DNA from: Legionellales bacterium UBA2469
GTDB taxonomy: Bacteria; Pseudomonadota; Gammaproteobacteria; Legionellales; Legionellaceae
Assembly (NCBI GenBank): GCA_002342175.1
Contig: DDPL01000073.1
Location: 9,409 to 17,191 of the forward strand
DNA: 7,783 nucleotides
Reading direction: 5' to 3'
The first letter of the stretch is position 1. Each line of letters opens with the position of its first letter. The notes under the pieces are model-generated. The model had not been told where the DNA came from. It did not search any database and saw only the letters and a program-made list of their open reading frames with translations. The translations under genes and the position numbers were made by a program. Positions 1 through 6,273 of the stretch are shown piece by piece.

Positions 1-67
1 GAAACATGGTGTTTGGGAGGGTGTCTACAACTACACCTGACATTTCAATATGTTCTTCTTTAGCCAT
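1..67 (-). CDS. infA: Translation initiation factor IF-1, N-terminal fragment (cut by window edge)
   Basis: On the minus strand an ATG at 65-67 opens 22 codons that run off the window edge. They read MAKEEHIEMSG followed by VVVDTLPNTMF. IF-1 proteins of gammaproteobacteria begin almost identically (E. coli: MAKEDNIEMQG, then TVLETLPNTMF), so identification is firm although only about 30% of the usual ~72 residues are visible. IF-1 is a small cytoplasmic OB-fold protein that binds the ribosomal A site of the 30S subunit during initiation, together with IF-2 and IF-3. A GGA six bases before the ATG may be a weak ribosome binding site. The gene lies downstream of rpsT on the same strand, separated by the rpsT terminator, so it probably has its own promoter. 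I could not place one convincingly in the short gap. Confidence 0.9.
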   Translation of the reverse strand, partial: MAKEEHIEMSGVVVDTLPNTMF

Positions 68-108
68 AAAGGTTCCACGATAATTTTGATACAGTCAACC
101 ATCCGAAT

Positions 109-140
109 AAAAAATCCCGAACCATGCATCTGATTCGGGA
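109..140 (-). terminator. Intrinsic terminator of rpsT
   Basis: Read on the minus strand, TCCCGAA (140-134) pairs perfectly with TTCGGGA (121-115) across a 12-base loop. Six consecutive T residues (114-109) follow immediately. This 7-bp GC-containing stem plus U-tract is the standard Rho-independent form. It lies 34 bases past the rpsT stop codon and before the infA start, so it should end the rpsT transcript and separate it from infA. Confidence 0.85.
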
Positions 141-173
141 GATACGGACTAAGAGCGACAAAAAAAAGTTGAA

Positions 174-440
174 TTAAGCAGCCAAAGTTTTGATTTGCAA
201 AGACAAGCGGCTTTTGATTCTTGACGCTTTGTTTTTGTGTATCAAGCCTTTTTGGGCGGCTTTATCAATAATGGGTTGAGCTTTTTCAAAAGCAGTTTTC
301 GCAGCTTCAGGTTGTTTTGCTTCAATTGCTTTTACAACATTCTTAATAAATGTGCGATACATTGAACGCGCACTGGCATTACGTTGACGTAATTTAACAT
401 TTTGGCGGGCACGCTTAATCGCAGATTTGATATTCGCCAC
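174..440 (-). CDS. rpsT: 30S ribosomal protein S20
   Basis: The 88-residue product has the normal S20 length and reads as S20 throughout. It begins [13 protein letters not shown], has the central stretch [13 protein letters not shown] and the late motif [14 protein letters not shown]20 is a primary 16S rRNA-binding protein that helps fold the body of the 30S subunit; it is basic and helical, as seen here. The start codon is GTG (438-440), supported by GGAG at 448-451 with a 7-base spacer. A non-ATG start is notable because E. coli rpsT starts with UUG and S20 represses its own translation; whether that applies here is inference. The gene is flanked by its own promoter (487-515) and terminator (109-140), so it appears monocistronic. 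Confidence 0.97.
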   Translation of the reverse strand: MANIKSAIKRARQNVKLRQRNASARSMYRTFIKNVVKAIEAKQPEAAKTAFEKAQPIIDKAAQKGLIHKNKASRIKSRLSLQIKTLAA

Positions 441-486
441 AACTATACTCCAAATATAAAAATAAAATTAAAAATATAAGATTGTA

Positions 487-515
487 AATATGCCTGATTG
501 GATATAGATTGTCAA
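487..515 (-). promoter_or_regulatory. Sigma70-type promoter of rpsT
   Basis: On the minus strand a consensus -35 box TTGACA (515-510) is separated by exactly 17 bases from the -10 box CATATT (492-487). Initiation would fall near position 480, giving an AU-rich leader of about 40 nt that carries the GGAG site at 448-451. A perfect -35 with ideal spacing fits the high expression expected of a ribosomal protein gene. Confidence 0.8.
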
Positions 516-833
516 GTACATCTCATCAATTCTAAGATTAAATGATATATTTCAATTAAGGTGAGTAGCTTCGATATCTCAAGGGAATCATAAACAAACA
601 AAACGAGTGCGCTTTCTGTTGTGAAATTGCTGCTCTCATATCAGGAACAGGTGATTTTTCTGGTCTAATAGGTCTTTGATAGGTGTATCAATTTGAGTTC
701 GATCCCGATATAGGATAGCTTTATTGATATTTATTATAGACCATTTTAAGGTGTATTAGGCGAGGTTTATAAGGCTATTTAAACTTGGTGTGGATAACAA
801 GTTTCTATCACAAAATATTGTTAAAAAAACCAG
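516..833. other. Intergenic region between divergent rpsT and murJ; no gene seen
   Basis: This AT-rich stretch has only very short open frames on either strand, with no convincing ribosome binding site and no recognisable protein. Small-scale structure is present. TTGATA (676-681) and TATCAA (686-691) form a 6-bp dyad with a 4-base loop. ATAGGT occurs twice, 11 bases apart (668 and 679), and AGGTGTAT recurs at 681 and about 749. A DnaA-box 9-mer lies at 789-797. None of this is enough to call an RNA gene or a named operator. Confidence 0.6.
789..797 (-). promoter_or_regulatory. Single perfect DnaA-box sequence
   Basis: TGTGGATAA at 789-797 is the exact complement of TTATCCACA, a consensus DnaA-binding 9-mer. 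It sits about 35 bases upstream of the proposed murJ -35 box. No second box or AT-rich unwinding cluster is nearby, so this is not an origin. It may be a chance match or a DnaA regulatory site. Confidence 0.3.
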
Positions 834-862
834 CTGAAAGAATGATGGAACTTGGGTACAAT
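834..862 (+). promoter_or_regulatory. Probable murJ promoter
   Basis: CTGAAA (834-839, four of six matches to TTGACA) is followed after 17 bases by TACAAT (857-862, five of six matches to TATAAT). Transcription would begin near 869. That leaves a leader of about 24 nt to the ATG at 893, enough to contain the GGGA site, but only about 9 nt to the ATG at 878. The -10 box lies inside the inverted repeat 844-871. Confidence 0.5.
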
Positions 863-871
863 AGTTCCATC
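844..871. repeat. Perfect 9-bp inverted repeat embracing the murJ -10 box
   Basis: GATGGAACT... wait-free reading of the arms gives GATGGAACT at 844-852 and its exact reverse complement AGTTCCATC at 863-871. They flank a 10-base centre that contains TACAAT. Placement across the proposed -10 region is what an operator for a dimeric repressor would look like. If transcription starts further upstream, the same repeat would instead form an RNA hairpin just before the murJ ribosome binding site. No known regulator site is recognised. Confidence 0.6.
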
Positions 872-882
872 TAATGAATGCT

Positions 883-886
883 GGGA
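883..886 (+). promoter_or_regulatory. Ribosome binding site that selects the murJ start at 893
   Basis: GGGA at 883-886 lies six bases before the ATG at 893. The in-frame ATGs at 878 and 887 have no purine-rich site at a workable distance, so 893 is the favoured start. Confidence 0.6.
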
Positions 887-892
887 ATGCTC

Positions 893-2461
893 ATGTCGTC
901 CACACCGATTGTTGAAAAAAAACAAAGTTTTTTACGAGCCACAACCTTGGTCTCTTTGCTAACCTTTTGCTCGCGTATGTTTGGTTTTGTTCGAGATATG
1001 TTAATGGCCCAACTTTTTGGGGCTCAAGAAGGCATGGATGCTTTTTATTTAGCATTTCGAATTCCCAATTTTATGCGTCGCTTGTTTGCAGAAGGGGCTT
1101 TTTCCCAAGCGTTTGTGCCGGTTTTAGCAGAGTATCAACAAAATCGTTCTTTTGAAGAGGTTCGACAGTTTCTTGCTCGAGTATCAGGATGTTTAGGGGC
1201 GGTTTTATTTCTTATAACGATTTTAGGCATGCTTGGCGCACCATGGGTGGTCAAAGTCTTTGCGCCAGGATTTGAATCTGGGAGTGTGCGAGCGGTTTGG
1301 GCCTCGAGTATGCTTCAAATTACATTCCCTTATTTAATGTTTATTTCTTTAACGGCCATGGCTGGTGCTGCTTTAAATACCTATGGTTATTTTGGTGTGC
1401 CTGCATTTACGCCGGTGATTTTAAATTTGGTGATGATTGCAACTGCCATTTGGGGGCGACATTATGTCCATCCTGCGGTGTTTGCCTTGGCTTGGGGCGT
1501 CATGATTGCGGGTGTCTTACAATTTATGTTGCAAATTCCTTTTCTGGTTCGAAAGAATCTATGGGTGTGGCCTAAAATGGTATGGACTGATCCGGGAGTG
1601 CGCCGTGTTTTAAAATTAATGGTTCCTGCATTGTTTGGGGTATCTGTCGCACAAGTCAATTTAATGATTGATACCATGTTTGCCTCATTTTTACCGATTG
1701 GGAGTGTGACATGGTTGTATTATACGGACCGTTTGACCGATTTCCCCTTAGGAGTTTTTGGAGTGGCGATTGCGACTGTTATTTTGCCCCACTTATCTCG
1801 CAAGCACTCTGAAAATAATCATGGACGCTTTACCCAAACCTTAGACTGGGGTATCCGAATGATTTTATTGGTGGGTGTTCCTGCAGGAGTTGGCCTTGCT
1901 GTATTTGCATTACCTTTGGTCGCCGCTTGTTTTGGTTATGGTAAATTTTTACCTGTCGATATTGCCCAAACTCAAAAAAGTTTAATCACGCTTTCTATAG
2001 GGGTGCCAGCCTTTATGGTCATTAAGGTCTTGGCCTCTGGATTTTATTCCAAACAAAATATTCGCACACCGGTTAAAGTTGGCGCGGCTGCTATGTTGGT
2101 CAATTCCATATTATGTGCGTTGTTGATTCATCAATTCAAACATGCGGGTTTAACCCTTGCATCAAGCATGGCAGGTTATTTTAATGCCTTTACGTTATTA
2201 TTTTTATTATTTCGTAAAGGCATTTATACACCACAACCAGGTTGGCTCAAGTTTGGTTTACAGTTATTGATAGCAAATATCGCCATGGGGTTTTATTTAT
2301 GGTGGGTTCAGCATGATTTAATGTACTGGTATGATTTAAAGGTGTCCATGCGTTTAGGTATCTTATTGATGCATGTCATGATGGCCGGCGTTATATATTT
2401 TTCGGTCCTCATGGTAACAGGGATGAAATGGCAACAATTTCGAGGAATGGGAAGGGAGTAA
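893..2461 (+). CDS. murJ: Lipid II flippase MurJ (MviN)
   Basis: MurJ is an inner-membrane MOP-superfamily transporter that moves lipid II to the periplasmic face for peptidoglycan synthesis. The product (522 residues from 893, family size ~510-530) is hydrophobic along its length, consistent with about 14 membrane helices. It aligns by eye with E. coli MurJ: SRMFGFVRD, TDAF-like MDAFYLAF, LFAEGAFSQAFVPVLAEY, YYTDRL and the late GFYSKQNIRTPVK. Cavity residues reported as essential in E. coli are kept: R28, R34, D49, R62, E67 and R280 here match R18, R24, D39, R52, E57 and R270. The frame is open from an ATG at 878, but GGGA at 883-886 and the likely transcript start favour 893. The aminopeptidase gene follows after 6 bases, probably cotranscribed. 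Confidence 0.96.
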   Translation: MSSTPIVEKKQSFLRATTLVSLLTFCSRMFGFVRDMLMAQLFGAQEGMDAFYLAFRIPNFMRRLFAEGAFSQAFVPVLAEYQQNRSFEEVRQFLARVSGCLGAVLFLITILGMLGAPWVVKVFAPGFESGSVRAVWASSMLQITFPYLMFISLTAMAGAALNTYGYFGVPAFTPVILNLVMIATAIWGRHYVHPAVFALAWGVMIAGVLQFMLQIPFLVRKNLWVWPKMVWTDPGVRRVLKLMVPALFGVSVAQVNLMIDTMFASFLPIGSVTWLYYTDRLTDFPLGVFGVAIATVILPHLSRKHSENNHGRFTQTLDWGIRMILLVGVPAGVGLAVFALPLVAACFGYGKFLPVDIAQTQKSLITLSIGVPAFMVIKVLASGFYSKQNIRTPVKVGAAAMLVNSILCALLIHQFKHAGLTLASSMAGYFNAFTLLFLLFRKGIYTPQPGWLKFGLQLLIANIAMGFYLWWVQHDLMYWYDLKVSMRLGILLMHVMMAGVIYFSVLMVTGMKWQQFRGMGRE

Positions 2462-2467
2462 TTATAA

Positions 2468-3835
2468 ATGATGCAAGCGGTTAAGTTTTATTCAAATATT
2501 GAGAACAAGTCGATTCCATTACAGATTTTGAACGAACAAGAATGGGCTGAATTTCGTCAAAAACTCAACCCTTTTCAGCAACAACAGGTGGCATGGCAAA
2601 CTTTTAATGCCAATTTAGGTGAATGTATTTGTTTAACGAGTTCTCAAGGTCACTTAGAGCGCGTCATTGTGGGCGTGCAAGACAATAAATATTATCAGGC
2701 TTTGGCGATGGCATCGACCAAATTGGTGCCGGGTTCCTATGCCTTAGAAAATAATTTACCGGCGAAAGATTTATTAGGATGGGGAACACAACAATATAAA
2801 TTCTTACGCTATAAAACCATCGATTTAAATCCACGTGTTTTATTATTATCAACAAAACTATACGCTGAAGTTGTTCCTCGTGTAGATGCGATTTTTAAGG
2901 TTCGTGATCTAATCAATACTTCGGCTGAGGATTTAGGTCCCAAGGCCATGAGTGATGTATTGGAAAGTTTAGCGCAAGCTTATCATGGTAAATTCAATAG
3001 TATTGTGGGCGATGATTTATTGGAACACAATTTTCCAGGTATTCATGCGGTTGGTCGAGCTGCTGTAGAATCGCCTCGGCTATTAAGTTTAGATTGGGGG
3101 AATCCCCAACATCCGCTCTTGGTCCTAATAGGAAAAGGCGTGTGCTTTGACTCAGGTGGATTGGACTTAAAACCCGCAGCGCAAATGCGACTCATGAAAA
3201 AAGACATGGGAGGGGCTGCTCAAGTGATTGGTTTAGCGCAATTGATTATGCATTATGCCTTACCCATTCGCTTAAAAGTATTGATTCCGGCAGTTGAAAA
3301 TACCATTGATGCTCATGCATACCGTCCTGGCGATGTGATTCGGATGCGCAATGGTTTGCATGTTGAAATTGACAATACGGATGCAGAAGGTCGTGTGATT
3401 TTAGCGGATGCAATTTCCTATGCGTGTGAATTATCTCCCAAGCTGATATTGAATTTTGCAACCTTAACTGGTGCTGCTCGGGTTGCTGTCGGGACAGAGA
3501 TATCCGCTTTGTTTTGCAATCAAAATGATTTAGCTAGCCAATTGATGACATATGGTCGAAGCTTTAATGATCCAATCTGGCAGCTCCCCTTACACGATGG
3601 CTATGATGGGATGTTAGATTCCAATATTGCCGATATGGTGAACTCGCCATCCTCTTCTTATGCTGGCGCAATTACCGCGGCTTTGTTTTTACGGCGTTTT
3701 GTTAATCCTCAAGTGGCGTGGGGGCATTTTGATTTGATGGCTTACAATGTTAGCAATAAACCAGGTCGTCCGGAAGGCGGGGAGGCGATGGCCATGTTGG
3801 CGGTTTTTGAGTATCTACGCGAAAACTTCCGGTGA
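2468..3835 (+). CDS. Leucyl aminopeptidase family protein (M17 metallopeptidase)
   Basis: M17 enzymes are cytoplasmic two-metal aminopeptidases, usually hexameric, that remove N-terminal residues from peptides. This 455-residue protein has a divergent N-terminal domain and a well-conserved catalytic half from about residue 215. Metal and catalytic residues are complete: K223 and D228 in GKGVCFDSGG, K235, D246 in KKDMGGAA, and D305, E307 and R309 in NTDAEGR, matching E. coli PepA K270, D275, K282, D293, D353, E355 and R357. It is shorter than PepA (503 residues), and DMGGAA resembles the PepB-like branch, so I give no symbol. The ATG at 2468 is chosen for the AAGGGAG site at 2452-2458, which overlaps the end of murJ. 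The gene probably depends on the murJ promoter. Its last 21 bases overlap the end of the opposite-strand gene. Confidence 0.93.
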   Translation: MMQAVKFYSNIENKSIPLQILNEQEWAEFRQKLNPFQQQQVAWQTFNANLGECICLTSSQGHLERVIVGVQDNKYYQALAMASTKLVPGSYALENNLPAKDLLGWGTQQYKFLRYKTIDLNPRVLLLSTKLYAEVVPRVDAIFKVRDLINTSAEDLGPKAMSDVLESLAQAYHGKFNSIVGDDLLEHNFPGIHAVGRAAVESPRLLSLDWGNPQHPLLVLIGKGVCFDSGGLDLKPAAQMRLMKKDMGGAAQVIGLAQLIMHYALPIRLKVLIPAVENTIDAHAYRPGDVIRMRNGLHVEIDNTDAEGRVILADAISYACELSPKLILNFATLTGAARVAVGTEISALFCNQNDLASQLMTYGRSFNDPIWQLPLHDGYDGMLDSNIADMVNSPSSSYAGAITAALFLRRFVNPQVAWGHFDLMAYNVSNKPGRPEGGEAMAMLAVFEYLRENFR

Positions 3836-4501
3836 TTGGCTTAAACGTTGCTTAAGGATGGGCCAATTCGGCAAGAAGTGGCTCATCAAACGATGAAACC
3901 GTGAATTATGTGAAGGTTCCAAAAGATGAACCATCTCATGAACCAATACATATTCAATGCATTCAATTGGCTTTTTCATGAGCTGTAAATTTAAACAGAT
4001 GCGCTTTTGTTGGGTATGACAACTGCCCCAACGAGAAGACATGTTGCGAATATAAAAACTTTCTACACGTACGCCCATGATGGGCTCCCATTTTCGTATA
4101 AGTGCGGGAATGCGTTTTTGCAGTTCTTCTTTGTAGAATTTTTGAAGGTGTTTTTCAATAGTTTCATCGGAGGCACCCGATTTCATAAAACAAAAAATTC
4201 GTTGTCCATCTATCGACACCTTGGGGTTAGTATACCCTTTATGAATGCTGATGATATAGGGTTGCCCTAAAAATAAATGGAGATGCGAGGGAGGTGCTTT
4301 GGGGCAATGTTTTTCAATCCATGCTTGTTTTTCATCAAGGAATTGAAGGATATGTTGCATGGAGCAATGTTTGGGCGCACTGATATATAGCTTTCCATTG
4401 GGATAAACGCGCAAATGGATATTTTTTATGGGTTTTAAACGCAGTGTAAAAGAAAAACCATGGCGCTCAATGGTTTCATGGGAACGTGTTTGAGCGCGCA
4501 T
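3815..4501 (-). CDS. YgjP-like zinc metallopeptidase-domain protein (DUF45 / M48-like)
   Basis: The 228-residue protein has the hallmarks of the YgjP-like metallopeptidase family. RWGSC is at residues 157-161, then a short strand (ICLNLQLM), then VHEMVHLLEPSHNSRF with the zinc-binding H188-E189-x-x-H192 and a likely third ligand H198. The N-terminal half (about 1-140) is the usual beta-rich and helical part of this family. E. coli YgjP has been reported as a UTP pyrophosphatase, whereas many homologs are annotated only as M48-family peptidases, so the substrate is unknown here. No signal peptide or membrane helix is seen, so it should be cytoplasmic. It starts 9 bases after the proS stop without a clear ribosome binding site, which suggests translational coupling to proS. 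Its 3' end overlaps the aminopeptidase gene by 21 bases. Confidence 0.88.
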   Translation of the reverse strand: MRAQTRSHETIERHGFSFTLRLKPIKNIHLRVYPNGKLYISAPKHCSMQHILQFLDEKQAWIEKHCPKAPPSHLHLFLGQPYIISIHKGYTNPKVSIDGQRIFCFMKSGASDETIEKHLQKFYKEELQKRIPALIRKWEPIMGVRVESFYIRNMSSRWGSCHTQQKRICLNLQLMKKPIECIEYVLVHEMVHLLEPSHNSRFHRLMSHFLPNWPILKQRLSQSPEVFA

Positions 4502-4510
4502 ATGAGAGTT

Positions 4511-6217
4511 TTAAGCCATATTAGCTTTGAAGACATCGATGATGTCAGAGACTTGAATCATCTGTAGGTCGCCAGATTGACGGTTTTTATATTCAATATC
4601 ACCGTCTAAAACTGTGCGTTCCCCAAGAACTAAGCGATGAGGAATACCAATGAGATCATGATCTGCAAATAAAACCCCGGGGCGTTCTGCTCTATCATCG
4701 AATAAAACTTTAAATCCGGCATGCTGCAGTTGTTGGTAAATGGTCTCTGCTAATTCTGCAACATGAGGCTTTTGTTTAGCACCAATTGCAATCATGACAA
4801 TATCAAAAGGTGCAATTGATTCAGGCCAAATAATGCCTTTCTCATCATGGTATTGTTCAATACAAGCTGCAACTAAACGGCTAACACCAATGCCATAACA
4901 GCCCATGAGCGGAATTTGTGGTTTTCCATTTTCATCCAAGACATGCAGTTTCATAGCTTGGCTATATTTATTCCCAAGTTGGAAGACATGGCCGACTTCA
5001 ATACCACGACAAGACTGAAGTGTTCCTTGGCCATCGGGGCTGGTGTCACCTTCTTTTACAGAACGCAAATCCCACAGCTCAGGGGATTTAAAATTATCCC
5101 AGGTAGCATAGTTAAGGTGCATGTCTTTTTGATTGGCACCACATGCAAACCATGATAACTGCCATGCAAACTCATCAATGATGACAGGAATGCTTGCATC
5201 AATAGGACCTAAAAAGCCAGAGGGTAAATGATGTTTTTCAATCAACTCGACCTCAGGAATTAAACGTAAGGGGGATTTCACCCAGGGATGTTTAGCAGCT
5301 TTGATTTCATTCAGTTCGTCATCACCTTTTAACACTAAAGCGACAAGAGGAAATTCTTCAGTTCCTTCAACAATCAGTGTTTTGAGCAAACGTGAGGCTG
5401 GTAAATGGAGTGCTAGACTGACATCCTCGATGGTTTTTTGATTTGGAGTAGAAACTTTCAGACAAGCTTGAGGTGCATTTTGCGTTTCTTTGGTGGGTAC
5501 TTTTGCTTTCGCTTGTTCAACATTTGCGGCATAGCTGCTGCCATCGCTGTAAAAAATGACATCTTCACCAGCATCGGCCATTACTTGGAACTCATGTGAG
5601 ACCGCACCACCAATGGCTCCTGTATCTGCTTCTACTGCACGAAAATTTAAGCCAATACGCTCCAGAATGCGTTCATAAGCTTTGTACATTTTTCGATAGG
5701 TTTCATCTAAGCTTTCGGCGTTCATATGAAAAGAATATGCATCTTTCATGATAAATTCCCGGGCTCGCATCACGCCGAACCGTGGACGGATTTCATCTCG
5801 AAATTTGGTTTGAATTTGATAGAAGTTTAATGGCAGTTGTTTGTAAGATTTTAGCTCTTTGCGCAATAAATCAGTAATCACTTCTTCATGGGTTGGTCCA
5901 AAACAATATTCACGTTCTTGAGAATCTTTCATCGTGAGCAGTTGATCACCAAATGTATGCCATCGGCCAGTTTCTTCCCAGAGTTCAGCGGGTTGCACGG
6001 CGGGTAAAAAAACCTCTAAAGCACCGGTATAATTCATTTCTTCACGAATAATGGTTTCGATGTTTTTTAATACTTTTAAACCCAATGGCATCCAACTGTA
6101 TAATCCAGAACCCAGTTTTCGAATCAACCCTGCACGAAGCATAAGTCGATGGGAGGTTAATTCCGCATCATTTGGATTTTCTTTAAGGGTGGATATAAAC
6201 CATTGAGTTGCACGCAT
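4511..6217 (-). CDS. proS: Prolyl-tRNA synthetase, bacterial type
   Basis: ProS charges tRNA-Pro with proline in the cytoplasm. The 568-residue protein matches E. coli ProS (572) nearly end to end. Class II catalytic core: ISTLKE near the start, GPTHEEVITDL from residue 107, motif 2 around RPRFGVMRAREF from 144, and motif 3 GCYGIGVSRLV from 439. Between roughly 224 and 400 lies the inserted editing domain (KTLIVEG, PLVALVLKGDDELNEIKA), which hydrolyses mischarged Ala-tRNA-Pro in this family. The C-terminal anticodon-binding domain contains LFDDRAERPGV and ADHDLIGIPHRLVLGER. The frame extends upstream to a TTG at 6232, but that TTG overlaps the GGAAAG ribosome binding site (6230-6225). The ATG at 6217 gives the family-standard beginning MRATQWF. 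The YgjP-like gene follows after 9 bases. Confidence 0.97.
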   Translation of the reverse strand: MRATQWFISTLKENPNDAELTSHRLMLRAGLIRKLGSGLYSWMPLGLKVLKNIETIIREEMNYTGALEVFLPAVQPAELWEETGRWHTFGDQLLTMKDSQEREYCFGPTHEEVITDLLRKELKSYKQLPLNFYQIQTKFRDEIRPRFGVMRAREFIMKDAYSFHMNAESLDETYRKMYKAYERILERIGLNFRAVEADTGAIGGAVSHEFQVMADAGEDVIFYSDGSSYAANVEQAKAKVPTKETQNAPQACLKVSTPNQKTIEDVSLALHLPASRLLKTLIVEGTEEFPLVALVLKGDDELNEIKAAKHPWVKSPLRLIPEVELIEKHHLPSGFLGPIDASIPVIIDEFAWQLSWFACGANQKDMHLNYATWDNFKSPELWDLRSVKEGDTSPDGQGTLQSCRGIEVGHVFQLGNKYSQAMKLHVLDENGKPQIPLMGCYGIGVSRLVAACIEQYHDEKGIIWPESIAPFDIVMIAIGAKQKPHVAELAETIYQQLQHAGFKVLFDDRAERPGVLFADHDLIGIPHRLVLGERTVLDGDIEYKNRQSGDLQMIQVSDIIDVFKANMA

Positions 6218-6224
6218 TATTTTG

Positions 6225-6230
6225 CTTTCC
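6225..6230 (-). promoter_or_regulatory. Ribosome binding site that selects the proS start at 6217
   Basis: Minus-strand GGAAAG (6230-6225) lies 7 bases before the ATG at 6217. It overlaps the in-frame TTG at 6232-6230, which argues against that upstream start. Confidence 0.7.
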
Positions 6231-6243
6231 AAGAAAAAAACAA

Positions 6244-6273
6244 ATTATAACGCTTATCTACAGCGGAGTGCAA
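6244..6273 (-). promoter_or_regulatory. Sigma70-type promoter of proS
   Basis: On the minus strand TTGCAC (6273-6268, four of six matches to the -35 consensus) is followed after 18 bases by a perfect -10 box TATAAT (6249-6244). Initiation near 6237 would give a leader of about 20 nt containing GGAAAG. The -35 box directly abuts the TAA stop (6276-6274) of the upstream phosphatase gene. No terminator fits between that stop and proS, so readthrough is also possible. Confidence 0.75.

Noticed and set aside
160..167. A-tract between rpsT and its terminator, read as a possible second terminator
   Set aside because: No GC-rich hairpin precedes the resulting T-run on the minus strand; the stem at 115-140 explains termination.
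676..691. Small dyad TTGATA/TATCAA with a 4-base loop
   Set aside because: Six AT-rich base pairs are common by chance in this composition, and there is no T-tract or adjacent promoter box to give it a role.
695..712. GTTCGATCC stretch resembling the T-loop of a tRNA
   Set aside because: The flanking bases do not form a T-stem, and no acceptor stem, anticodon arm or CCA end can be built around it.
842..874. A 10-codon open frame (ATGATGGAA... to TAA) just before murJ, like a leader peptide
   Set aside because: It has no ribosome binding site, and the predicted murJ promoter -10 box lies inside it, so most transcripts would not carry it.
4916..5155. Plus-strand open frame inside proS
   Set aside because: It lies entirely opposite strongly conserved ProS coding sequence, shows no recognisable protein and is a frame shadow. 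The same holds for short open frames within murJ, the aminopeptidase and the YgjP-like gene.
6230..6232. TTG as the start of proS
   Set aside because: It overlaps the GGAAAG ribosome binding site, and the ATG at 6217 gives the standard family N-terminus.
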